Assembly (NCBI GenBank): GCA_046537875.1
Contig: JBKHJZ010000114.1
Span: 1-10,740, forward strand
Reading direction: 5' to 3'
Source: JBKHJZ01 sp046537875
GTDB lineage: Bacteria > Actinomycetota > Acidimicrobiia > Acidimicrobiales > VFJN01
DNA: 10,740 nt
This document shows, one piece after another, positions 1 to 6,263 of the stretch. Positions within the stretch are counted from its first letter, which is position 1; every line of letters starts with the position of its first letter. The notes below the pieces were generated by a model. That model worked only from the letters and a program-made list of their open reading frames with translations. It had not been told where the DNA came from and did no database searches. Position numbers and translations under genes: made by a program.

Positions 1-1585
1 AGGCGCCGAGCGGCGGGCCCTCCACCCCGCAGAACCAGCCCTCCGACCGCTCGATGTGGCGCGGCTCCCGCCGGGGTTCCGGCCCGGGCCCCGGCCCGAC
101 CTCGGGCCTCACCGGAACCTCCTCGGCCACCGCCACCCCGACCGGCCCGCCGGGCGTGACCGGCACCGGGTTGCGGACCAGTGCGGCCCCGATCAGCCCG
201 CCCACGACGGCCAGCCCGGCCGTGATCTGCATCGCCGTGGTGAAGCCGTCGCTGAAGACCCCCGGATCGCGGTAGGCATCGCCGGTGATGCCGGCCAGCA
301 CCGGCAACGCGGCCACGGCCGCGAGCTGCGCTGCCCGCGCCACGGTGGTGTTGACCCCCGAGGCGATGCCCGCGTAGCGATCCTCGACCGACCCGAGGGC
401 CGTGGCGGTGAGGGGTGCCACCGTGGCGGCCAGGCCCAGACCCATCACGATGACGGCCGGCAGCACGGACGTGAGGTAGTCGTCACCGGCATCGATGGAG
501 GCCAGGAGCAGGACGCCGACGGCCAGCACGAGCGGCCCTGCGCTCATCTGCAGCCGGGGGCCGATGCGGTGCGCCAGGGCACCGGAGCGGGACGACAGCG
601 CCAGCATCAGCAGCGTGATCGGCAGCGTCGCCGCCCCGGCCTCGAGCGCCGAGTAGTCGAGCACCTGCTGGAGGTGGACGACGAGCAGGAAGAACACACC
701 GCCGAGCGCCGCGTACACCGCGACGGTCACCAGGTTCGCAGCACTGAACTGGCGCACGGCGAACAGGCCGGTGGGGAGCATCGGGTAGCGCCGGCGCCGC
801 TCGACGACCACGAACGCTGCGACGGCCACGGTGCCGGCCAGGAGCGGCCCCCACACCGCCGCCGCGCCCCACCCGCGCTCGCCGGCAGCGATCAGGCCCC
901 AGCTCCATGCCCCGAGACCGGTCGCCGCCGCCAGCGCCCCGGCCACGTCCACGCCGCGGGGCGCGTCCGGGTCGGACGACTCCGGCACGTGCGGCAGGGC
1001 GATCCCGATGAGCAGCGCCGCGATCGGCAGGTTGATCAGGAAGATCCAGCGCCACGAGGCCGCGTCGATCAGCCAGCCGCCGAGGAACGGCCCGATGGCG
1101 GCGGCCACCCCCGTGAGGCCCGACCAGGCCCCGATGGCCCGGGCCCGGTCGTCGAGCCGGAAGCTCGCCTCGAGGATGGCGAGGCTGCCCGGGGTGAGGA
1201 GCGCGCCGCCGACGCCCTGGACCACCCGGGCCACCACCAGCGCCGGCATGGTCGGTGCGGCTGCGCACGCCGCCGACGCCGCGGTGAACAGGACGACCCC
1301 GGCCACGAACGTTCGCCGCCGGCCGACGCGGTCGCCGAGCGACCCCCCGAGCAGGATGAGGGCCGAGAGCGCCACCAGGTAGCCGTTGAGGACCCACTGG
1401 AGCCCGCTGACCCCGGCGTCCAGGTCGGCGCCGATGCGGGGCAGCGCCACGGTGACGACCGTCGAGTCGAGGAACGCCATGCCCGAGCCGGCCACGGTGG
1501 CGAGCAGGGTCCAGCGCCCCCGCGCGGATGACAGCGCCAGGCCGTCGCCCGCCGGCGCACGGTCGGGGGACCCGTCGCCGGACAG
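1..1585 (-). CDS. MFS drug exporter, EmrB/QacA (DHA2) type, C-terminus cut by window edge
   Basis: Proton-driven multidrug-type exporter of the inner membrane; the substrate cannot be told. Read in one unbroken frame it shows about 14 hydrophobic segments, the DHA2 number. The first helix carries the family motif MAFLDSTVVTVALP. The loop after TM2 has the antiporter motif GGSLGDRVGRRR, TM4 has RVVQGVGGALLTPG, and TM5 has a GxxxGPxxGG-like AAIGPFLGGW. No stop is seen before position 1, and the last residues (FCGVEGPPLGA) look close to the usual end. The start is a problem. Between the TGA of the upstream gene (1591-1589) and TM1 the frame has no ATG, GTG or TTG, only CTG at 1585, 1540 and 1534. 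GTG 1495 and ATG 1480 lie inside TM1 and would remove the conserved RGRWTLLAT lead-in. I chose CTG 1585, with a GAGG 11 nt upstream. It is the last seen gene of a four-gene operon. The family is sure; the start is not. Confidence 0.85.
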   Translation of the reverse strand, partial: MSGDGSPDRAPAGDGLALSSARGRWTLLATVAGSGMAFLDSTVVTVALPRIGADLDAGVSGLQWVLNGYLVALSALILLGGSLGDRVGRRRTFVAGVVLFTAASAACAAAPTMPALVVARVVQGVGGALLTPGSLAILEASFRLDDRARAIGAWSGLTGVAAAIGPFLGGWLIDAASWRWIFLINLPIAALLIGIALPHVPESSDPDAPRGVDVAGALAAATGLGAWSWGLIAAGERGWGAAAVWGPLLAGTVAVAAFVVVERRRRYPMLPTGLFAVRQFSAANLVTVAVYAALGGVFFLLVVHLQQVLDYSALEAGAATLPITLLMLALSSRSGALAHRIGPRLQMSAGPLVLAVGVLLLASIDAGDDYLTSVLPAVIVMGLGLAATVAPLTATALGSVEDRYAGIASGVNTTVARAAQLAAVAALPVLAGITGDAYRDPGVFSDGFTTAMQITAGLAVVGGLIGAALVRNPVPVTPGGPVGVAVAEEVPVRPEVGPGPGPEPRREPRHIERSEGWFCGVEGPPLGA

Positions 1586-1588
1586 GGC

Positions 1589-2221
1589 TCAGCCGGCCTC
1601 GCCCGAGGCGAGCCGCTCGCAGACGCGCTGCCCGAGCTTCGTGGCCCACAGCCGGACCGGCGAGCCCTCCGGCACGTCGACCTGCACGTAGAACGCCCGA
1701 TCGCCCACCCGGACGTAGAGCAGGCCGTCCTGGTACACGGCCGCGTCACCCACCCCCGCCACGGGCTCCGGCTGGTCGAGCAGGTCGACCATCCAGCGGT
1801 ACCAGCCCGCCGCGTCGAACGGCGTGCCGTCGGCCAGGGCATGCCCGGCGTGCACGCCGAAGGACCAGGTCCGGTGGTGGCCGTCCTGGGCGTCGTAGCG
1901 CACCCCGAGGTCGTCGTCGGCGTAGGTCAGCGACGGCCCGCCGACCGGGATCCCGGTGAGCGCCACGATCTCGTCGTGGCTGATCAGCGAGTACGGGTCG
2001 GGTGCGCCCCGCTCCATCGCCTGCTTGGCGACGTCGATGTCGTGATCGTGGGGCTCGACCGCCTGGATCCCGTGGATCGCGTCGGCGTCCTGGATGACCC
2101 CGCGCTCGGCCAACTTCGACCGCGCCGCCTCCGCGGCCTCCCTGAACCGCTCGGAGAAGCCCACAATGGCAGCAGGATACTCCCCGGTCACCTGGGCCGA
2201 TGTCACTCCATGCGTCCACAT
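1589..2221 (-). CDS. Conserved-looking hypothetical protein, 210 aa
   Basis: I do not recognise a family. The protein is soluble, with no signal peptide or membrane segment. The N-terminal third is predicted helical (FSERFREAAEAARSKLAERG) with an acidic, histidine-containing stretch (EPHDHDID). The C-terminal half looks like an alpha/beta domain with a strand-rich ending (GDAAVYQDGLLYVRVGDRAF), faintly like actinobacterial DUF3558-type proteins but without a lipobox. ATG 2221 is used; the Shine-Dalgarno is weak, and GTG 2206 or GTG 2164 are alternatives. It begins 27 nt after the MDMPI-like gene. Its TGA is followed within 3 nt, in the same frame, by the exporter reading frame, so the two could derive from one fused protein or be coupled. 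The operon suggests a part in detoxification or export, but that is inference from position only. Confidence 0.7.
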   Translation of the reverse strand: MWTHGVTSAQVTGEYPAAIVGFSERFREAAEAARSKLAERGVIQDADAIHGIQAVEPHDHDIDVAKQAMERGAPDPYSLISHDEIVALTGIPVGGPSLTYADDDLGVRYDAQDGHHRTWSFGVHAGHALADGTPFDAAGWYRWMVDLLDQPEPVAGVGDAAVYQDGLLYVRVGDRAFYVQVDVPEGSPVRLWATKLGQRVCERLASGEAG

Positions 2222-2248
2222 CGCTGCTCGGCACCCGCCGGCGACCGG

Positions 2249-3067
2249 TCAGATCATGACCGCCAGGCTGTCGAGCACCTGCTGGGCCAGCTTCTCGTCG
2301 CCACCGACGTTCACGCCGTCCGCGCGCGCTCGGTGGTCCTTGACGCGTCCACCGATGAGGCGCATCAGCCGCGCGCCGGGCAGGGTGATCGTGGTGTCGG
2401 GCTCGCCCGCCAGCGCGTCGACCACGCGGGCACGGTCGGCGACGTCCACGTCCACCCGCCGCGACATCGGGCCGGTCAGCTCGAACCGGACCGACGAGCC
2501 CGCCGGGGCGGCGGCCCGCTTGCCCACCACGAACCCGAGCAGGTCCACCACCTCGTCCAGCGCGGCCTCGGGGGCGAGCCCCTCCACGTGTCCGGGCCGC
2601 CCGACCGCCTCCCGCATGTCCTGCTCGTGCATCCACTGGTCCATCACCCGGATGCGCATGAACCGGCCGTAGGTGTCGCGCCCGGCGGGCGTCCACGACT
2701 CGGCCTCGAACTCGGAATCGTCCATGGCGGCGAGCGCCGCGCGGCGCTCGGCGACCACCGCCCGGAAGTCGTCCATCAGCTCGGTTGGCGGGCGGCCGCG
2801 GTACGACTCGACCCACAGCTCGTTGATGCGGCCGATGTCGTTGCGGACGTGCGGCAGGTCGTCGGGCAGGTCGACGTCGGGATTGGGCCGCCCGAGCAGC
2901 ATGGCCTCGGTGCCGAGGCAGTGGCTCAGGTTGTCACGCACGGTCCAGCCGGGGCAGGCGGTGGGCAGGCTCCACTCGTCGTCTGTCAGCCCCTCGGCCA
3001 GGGCGAGCAGCGCGTCCCACTCCTCGTCCAGGGCGGCGACGATGCGGGCACGGTCGACCTTGGTCAT
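2249..3067 (-). CDS. Maleylpyruvate isomerase family (MDMPI/DinB-type) mycothiol-dependent protein, 272 aa
   Basis: This is a TIGR03083-type actinobacterial protein. The N-terminal four-helix DinB/MDMPI domain (about residues 5-160) begins with the diagnostic stretch CPGWTVRDNLSHC, and the C-terminal SCP2-like domain (about 190-272) includes SSVRFELTGP and PDTTITLPG. The metal ligands of characterised mycothiol-dependent maleylpyruvate isomerase (H, then E and H four apart) correspond to H49, D143 and H147 here, the last two in DQWMHEQDMR. The middle ligand is Asp instead of the more usual Glu. Known family members use mycothiol and a divalent metal, but most paralogues have no assigned substrate, so maleylpyruvate itself should not be assumed. 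ATG 3067 has a good Shine-Dalgarno (GAGAGGTG) lying inside the end of the upstream gene, whose stop is only 3 nt away, so translation is probably coupled. Confidence 0.9.
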   Translation of the reverse strand: MTKVDRARIVAALDEEWDALLALAEGLTDDEWSLPTACPGWTVRDNLSHCLGTEAMLLGRPNPDVDLPDDLPHVRNDIGRINELWVESYRGRPPTELMDDFRAVVAERRAALAAMDDSEFEAESWTPAGRDTYGRFMRIRVMDQWMHEQDMREAVGRPGHVEGLAPEAALDEVVDLLGFVVGKRAAAPAGSSVRFELTGPMSRRVDVDVADRARVVDALAGEPDTTITLPGARLMRLIGGRVKDHRARADGVNVGGDEKLAQQVLDSLAVMI

Positions 3068-3070
3068 GTG

Positions 3071-3805
3071 TCAGAGCACCTCTCGTTGGATGGTCGGCCA
3101 GTCGCGGGCCGACAGGTAGGGGGCGAACCGGTCACCGATGGCCGCCCAGTCGGCGTCGGTCTTCGGGCGGCGGATCTCGTACAGGCCGGGGACGTCGAGC
3201 CAGCCGCACACGAGGTCCCACAGGTGGAGCGCGGCGGGCCCGCTCGGCGCCTGGCGCACCACCGGGCCGAACAGCGCCCGCTCGCCGGGGAAGATCAGCG
3301 TCGGCACGCCGAACCCGCCGAGCGCCCGCACCCGCTCGTGGTCGGCGCGCACCTCGTCGTGCGTGGACGGGTCGTCGGTCGCCGCGGTCACCGCCACCGG
3401 ATCGAGCCCGGCCTCGGTCAGGACCTGGCGGGCCACGTCGGGGGTGTGCACCTTGCGGCCCTCGTCGTGCAGCGCCCGCCCCGCGGCGGCACACCAGGCG
3501 TCGACCTCAGCCTCGCCGTGGCGTCGCCGGAGCCAGGCCCCGATGCGCAGCAACGACCAGCCCCACGACCACGGCCGCTCCCACGGGTGCTTCTTCCCGT
3601 CGGCGCGGTTGACCTCCTCCAGGCTGAACCAGCGCCATCCCAGCCCGAGGCCGGTCTGGTCCCGCACGTCGCGCAGCCACAGCGACGCCTGGTACGCCCA
3701 CGGGCACATCAGGTCGATGTGGACGTCGACGCGGTCCCCGGGACCGCCGGCGCCGTCGGGGTGCCCGGCCGGGGCGGGGGGTGTGCGGTCCTGGTCGTCC
3801 GTCAC
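3071..3805 (-). CDS. DsbA-like thioredoxin-fold protein with CPWA active site, 244 aa
   Basis: Cytosolic DsbA/2-hydroxychromene-2-carboxylate-isomerase-like fold; no signal peptide or membrane segment is seen. After a Pro/Gly-rich lead of about 25 residues, the first strand VDVHIDLMCPWAYQ places the redox motif at C34-P35-W36-A37. The resolving cysteine of a CxxC is replaced by Ala, leaving a single active thiol. An alpha-helical insertion follows (about 70-150), then GFGVPTLIFPG with the cis-Pro loop at P168, typical of thioredoxin folds. One-cysteine relatives work with a low-molecular-weight thiol, so mycothiol is the natural partner here, also because the next gene belongs to a mycothiol-dependent family. 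The frame is open to 3976, but GTG 3805 is preferred: GGAAGGGGG lies 8 nt upstream and the longer lead is Arg-rich, unconserved-looking and covers the promoter. It is first in the operon. Confidence 0.85.
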   Translation of the reverse strand: MTDDQDRTPPAPAGHPDGAGGPGDRVDVHIDLMCPWAYQASLWLRDVRDQTGLGLGWRWFSLEEVNRADGKKHPWERPWSWGWSLLRIGAWLRRRHGEAEVDAWCAAAGRALHDEGRKVHTPDVARQVLTEAGLDPVAVTAATDDPSTHDEVRADHERVRALGGFGVPTLIFPGERALFGPVVRQAPSGPAALHLWDLVCGWLDVPGLYEIRRPKTDADWAAIGDRFAPYLSARDWPTIQREVL

Positions 3806-3861
3806 GAGCGTGCCCCCTTCCGCGGCGGATCGTGAACCTTGCCGAACCGTGGCGTGCCGGC

Positions 3862-3891
3862 ACGGTACGGCCGCCCCGACCCGGGGGTCAA
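3862..3891 (-). promoter_or_regulatory. Promoter of the DsbA-like/MDMPI/exporter operon
   Basis: On the minus strand TTGACC (3891-3886) and TACCGT (3867-3862) are separated by 18 bp, a good match to the housekeeping -35 and to the actinobacterial TAnnnT -10. Transcription would begin near 3855, leaving a leader of about 50 nt with a strong Shine-Dalgarno before GTG 3805. A 12-bp perfect palindrome CGTGCCGGCACG (3853-3864) covers the end of the -10 and the predicted start site. No other comparable promoter is seen between the four genes. Confidence 0.55.
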
Positions 3892-3937
3892 CGCCGCCGG
3901 TGCGGCAGCTGCGCCGCTGCGGGACGCCGCCGGTGCG
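3891..3937. repeat. 14-bp direct repeat upstream of the operon promoter
   Basis: ACGCCGCCGGTGCG occurs exactly at 3891-3904 and 3924-3937, 33 bp apart (about three helical turns), directly upstream of the -35 box. Between the copies GCGGC (3902-3906) and GCCGC (3913-3917) could pair. It may be an activator site, or a chance product of high GC. The rest of the 186-nt gap (3806-3991) shows only short GC palindromes. Confidence 0.4.
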
Positions 3938-3991
3938 CCCACCGCGTCGGTCGGAGCTCGGCGACCGGTCGCTCACCGGGCCGCAGCGGCG

Positions 3992-4813
3992 TCACCCACG
4001 GGCGGCGAGCAGCCGATCGGCGAAGTCGGCCAGCGAGCCCGCGTGTGCGTGGTCGTCGTGGGGGCAGAGCCCCAGCGGGTCGACGTGGACCGCCACCATG
4101 CCCACACCCAGCGCGCCCGAGGCGTCGTACCAGTGGCTGTCGCCCACGTGGCAGATGCGCTCGGGCGGCAGGCCGAGGCCGCGGGCCGTCGCCAGGAACA
4201 TGCTGGGATCGGGCTTGCCGACCCCGAGCACCCCCGAGTCGGTGATGTGCTCGACGGGGACCCCCTCGCCGTCGCCCACCTGGGCGAGCTCGTGGCGAGC
4301 CAGCAGGTCGGCCACGGTGCCGTCGGCGTTGCTGGTCACCGCCAGCCGCAGTCCCGCCGCGGCCAGCCGGCGCGCCGCGGCCAGCCCGCCGGGCACCCGC
4401 TGGAGCCACACGGGCGACGCCAGCACCGGCTCGAGCGCGGCGGCCGCGGCGTCGACGTGCCCGTCGGGGACGCCGACCGCGCGCACGAAGCCGTGCGCGT
4501 AGTCGGTGAAGTGCTCCGGCTCCGACAGGCACCGGTCGACCGCCGCCATCGCTCGGTAGTGGCCCTCGAAGAAGCGGCCGCGGTCGTACGGCACCCCCGC
4601 CCGATCCAGCGCGTTGGCGACGATGCCGTGGTCGGGCACCACCAGCACCCCGCCGACGTCCAGGCTCACCGCGTCGAACGGTGGCAGCGCGAGCGGTTCG
4701 CCCCGCACCGGGGCGGACGGCGCCGTCCCGGGCGGGGCCATGCCCTGTGGCGCCGTCCCGGGTGCCATCGCGGCGGGCGGGTCGGGCGACGAGGGGTGCG
4801 GGGGCCGGTCCAT
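3992..4813 (-). CDS. HAD-superfamily hydrolase, 273 aa
   Basis: Haloacid-dehalogenase-like hydrolase, probably a small-molecule phosphatase; the substrate is unknown. Motif I is FDAVSLDVGGVLVV, with nucleophile D52; the usual second Asp is Gly (DVGG), as in many HAD subgroups. Motif II is the VTSNAD stretch around residues 159-164, motif III is K200 in GVGKPDPSMF, and motif IV is HVGDSHWYD with D225 and D230. A helical cap lies between motifs I and II (about residues 62-145). The first 45 residues are Pro/Ala-rich and repetitive and do not belong to the fold. The frame opens at TTG 4849, and the ATGs at 4813, 4768 and 4741 are all possible. I chose 4813 as the first ATG; a GAGG lies only 2 nt upstream, so the real start may be one of the later ATGs. 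It is transcribed divergently from the metallo-hydrolase gene, with 73 bp between. Confidence 0.85.
   Translation of the reverse strand: MDRPPHPSSPDPPAAMAPGTAPQGMAPPGTAPSAPVRGEPLALPPFDAVSLDVGGVLVVPDHGIVANALDRAGVPYDRGRFFEGHYRAMAAVDRCLSEPEHFTDYAHGFVRAVGVPDGHVDAAAAALEPVLASPVWLQRVPGGLAAARRLAAAGLRLAVTSNADGTVADLLARHELAQVGDGEGVPVEHITDSGVLGVGKPDPSMFLATARGLGLPPERICHVGDSHWYDASGALGVGMVAVHVDPLGLCPHDDHAHAGSLADFADRLLAARG
4715..4768 (-). repeat. 27-bp imperfect tandem repeat in the HAD N-terminal extension
   Basis: Two 27-bp units encode MAPGTAPQG and MAPPGTAPS back to back, each starting with ATG and sharing GGGACGGCGCC. It is a disordered low-complexity lead ahead of the HAD fold; its main effect is to provide alternative in-frame ATG starts at 4768 and 4741. 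Confidence 0.6.
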
Positions 4814-4856
4814 GGCCTCACGATCCCGGTCTGGCGGGCGCGCCCGCAAGCCGGGT

Positions 4857-4889
4857 CGGCGCCGGGGCGCCGGTACGATCGGGTGGGTG
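4857..4889 (+). promoter_or_regulatory. Leaderless promoter of the metallo-hydrolase gene with an inverted repeat
   Basis: TACGAT (4874-4879) matches the actinobacterial -10 TAnnnT and lies 7 nt before GTG 4887, so the transcript would begin at or next to the start codon. No purine-rich Shine-Dalgarno is placed to serve that GTG, which fits a leaderless mRNA. No -35 is recognisable. Just upstream of the -10 a perfect inverted repeat CGGCGCC-GG-GGCGCCG (4857-4872) occupies the -35/-10 spacer and could be a repressor site. Confidence 0.45.
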
Positions 4890-5606
4890 AGCGAGGACCG
4901 CCTCTACTTCCGCCAGCTGCTCGCCGGGCGCGACGTCGCCCGGACCGACCCCATCGCCCGCCAGATGGTGAACTTCGTGTACCTCGTGGGCGACCGTGCC
5001 ACGGGCGAGGCCCTGGTGGTCGACCCGGCGTACGACATCCGGGGGATCCTCGACGTGGCGGCAGCCGACGGCATGCGGGTCACCGGGGCGCTGGCCACCC
5101 ACTACCACCCCGACCACGTGGGCGGCGACATGATGGGCTACCGGATCAGCGGTGTCCGCGAGCTGCTCACGCTGAACCCGGCGCCGATCCACGTGCAGGC
5201 CGACGAGTCGCCGTGGGTCGAGCGGGTGACGGGCGCCGAGGACAGCGACCTCGTGCGCCACCGCAGCGGCGACGTTGTCGAGGTGGGCGACATCCGCATC
5301 GAGCTGATCCACACCCCGGGGCACACGCCGGGCAGCCAGTGCTTCTACGTGGACGGGCGCTACCTGGTGTCGGGCGACACGTTGTTCCTCGAGGGCTGCG
5401 GCCGCACCGACCTGCCCGGCGGCGACCCCGCCCAGCTCTACGAGAGCCTCACCCAGAAGCTGGCCAAGGTGCCCGACACGGCCGTGCTCTTCCCCGGCCA
5501 CCTCTACTCGGCGGAGCCGTCGGCGACGATGGGCGAGACGCGACGGTGGAACTTCGTGTTCAAGCCGAAGACCGAGGCCGACTGGCTGGCCACCTTCGGC
5601 GGCTGA
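4887..5606 (+). CDS. MBL-fold metallo-hydrolase, glyoxalase II / persulfide dioxygenase-like, 239 aa
   Basis: Metallo-beta-lactamase-fold enzyme of the glyoxalase II/ETHE1 side of the family. Metal-binding THYHPDHVGG gives H72, H74, D76 and H77. H146 is in HTPGHTPGS, D164 in the SGDTLF strand and H205 in LFPGHLYS. GCGRTDLPGGDP recalls the GCGRTD segment of ETHE1-type persulfide dioxygenases, but the C-terminal part is that of a generic MBL hydrolase, so hydrolysis of a thioester or oxidation of a persulfide are both open. The frame extends upstream to 4614 without a stop, but that part is the complement of the HAD gene. GTG 4887 is chosen because of the -10 box just before it and because the family fold begins at once (EDRLYFRQLLAGRD). 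The end is convergent with the ASCH gene, 42 bp away. Confidence 0.9.
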   Translation: MSEDRLYFRQLLAGRDVARTDPIARQMVNFVYLVGDRATGEALVVDPAYDIRGILDVAAADGMRVTGALATHYHPDHVGGDMMGYRISGVRELLTLNPAPIHVQADESPWVERVTGAEDSDLVRHRSGDVVEVGDIRIELIHTPGHTPGSQCFYVDGRYLVSGDTLFLEGCGRTDLPGGDPAQLYESLTQKLAKVPDTAVLFPGHLYSAEPSATMGETRRWNFVFKPKTEADWLATFGG

Positions 5607-5614
5607 GGGAATCT

Positions 5615-5682
5615 CGCGGCGCCACGCCTGGGCGCTGGCCGACCGGCGTCAGCGCCGGCGGGCCAGCAGCGCGGCGCCACGC
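5615..5682. repeat. 13-bp direct repeat flanking the convergent-end hairpin
   Basis: CGCGGCGCCACGC occurs exactly at 5615-5627, in the gap after the metallo-hydrolase stop, and at 5670-5682, inside the 3' end of the ASCH gene. The hairpin at 5634-5667 lies between the two copies. Confidence 0.4.
5634..5667. terminator. Hairpin between convergent genes, over the ASCH stop codon
   Basis: GCTGGCC (5634-5640) pairs with GGCCAGC (5661-5667). After a 2x2 internal loop, CCGGCG (5643-5648) pairs with CGCCGG (5653-5658), leaving loop TCAG, whose TCA is the complement of the ASCH stop codon. There is no T-tract on either side. Position and symmetry suggest a bidirectional U-less terminator for the two convergent genes. 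Confidence 0.5.
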
Positions 5683-6227
5683 GGGGACAGCCGGTAACCG
5701 ACCTCCAGGCTCTCGGTCAGCCCCAGCTCCTTCAGCTTGCGGACGTCGCGCTTGAACGCGGCGCGCTGGCGGCCGGCGCGTGCCGCCAGGTCGCCCGCAC
5801 GGACACCGGGGTTCTCGGCGACGAGGCGCAACGCCTCGGCCGTCCACGGGCCCTGCCGGCCGGTCCGGTCGAGGCGGGCGAGCCGGTCCTCGAGCGCCCG
5901 CCAGCCGTCGTCGCTCAGGTCGACCTCGTCACGCAGCGCCACCCGCGGGTCGGGCCCTGCGTGGTGGAAGGCGATGCGGTGGAGCTCGCCCCCGGGATAC
6001 CGGTCGAGCTCGTCCATCAGCTCGGCGCGGCCGGCGTATCCCGCCCGGCGGGCGTCGGCGTCGGTGACGTCGTCCGGCGCGATCACCTCGACGCTGTCGA
6101 TGGCGAGCACGCCGACCGGGGTGCGCTGACGCCCACCGGCCTTCACCGACGGGCGCCGCCAGCGGCGGAAGGCCAGCGTGACCGTCCCGTCGGCGAGGCC
6201 GGCGTGGAGCCGCTGGGGGAAGAGCAT
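5649..6227 (-). CDS. ASCH-domain protein with winged-helix-like C-terminus, 192 aa
   Basis: The N-terminal half (about residues 1-95) reads as an ASCH/PUA-like domain: MLFPQRLHAGLADGTVT and FRRWRRPSVKAGG at the start, an ADARRAGYAGRAELMDEL helix, and GELHRIAFHHAG as the closing strand. ASCH domains are thought to bind RNA or modified nucleotides. Residues about 125-185 form a small helical segment with a strand pair (WTAEALRLVAENPGV, then RDVRKLKELGLTESLEVGYRLSPRG) that resembles a winged helix, so a role in regulation or translation is possible but unproven. ATG 6227 starts 6 nt downstream of a TACCGT -10 box with no Shine-Dalgarno, suggesting a leaderless transcript. It is divergent from the PLP-enzyme gene with 36 bp between. 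Its stop codon lies in the hairpin shared with the convergent metallo-hydrolase gene. Confidence 0.85.
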   Translation of the reverse strand: MLFPQRLHAGLADGTVTLAFRRWRRPSVKAGGRQRTPVGVLAIDSVEVIAPDDVTDADARRAGYAGRAELMDELDRYPGGELHRIAFHHAGPDPRVALRDEVDLSDDGWRALEDRLARLDRTGRQGPWTAEALRLVAENPGVRAGDLAARAGRQRAAFKRDVRKLKELGLTESLEVGYRLSPRGAALLARRR

Positions 6228-6233
6228 CGCCCG

Positions 6234-6239
6234 ACGGTA
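6234..6239 (-). promoter_or_regulatory. -10 box of the ASCH gene, leaderless
   Basis: TACCGT on the minus strand (6239-6234) ends 6 nt before ATG 6227, the spacing expected for a transcript starting at the ATG. The same hexamer serves as -10 of the operon promoter at 3862-3867. No Shine-Dalgarno is present. Confidence 0.45.
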
Positions 6240-6249
6240 TCCGGGGCGC

Positions 6250-6255
6250 TAGACA
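6250..6255 (+). promoter_or_regulatory. Possible -10 box of the PLP-enzyme gene
   Basis: TAGACA (6250-6255) lies 5 nt before GTG 6261 and 8 nt before ATG 6264. It departs from TAnnnT at the last base. No Shine-Dalgarno precedes the start, so a leaderless transcript is the simplest reading. It is back to back with the ASCH -10, only 10 bp away. Confidence 0.3.
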
Positions 6256-6263
6256 CGCCGGTG

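Noticed and set aside
56..1531. Long plus-strand open frame opposite the exporter gene
   Set aside because: Arg/Gly/His-rich composition with no domain; it is the complement of a clear 14-TM transporter in very GC-rich DNA.
1841..5755. Two long plus-strand open frames (1841-3835 and 3839-5755)
   Set aside because: They run across several minus-strand genes with recognisable motifs and across intergenic regions; low-complexity shadows.
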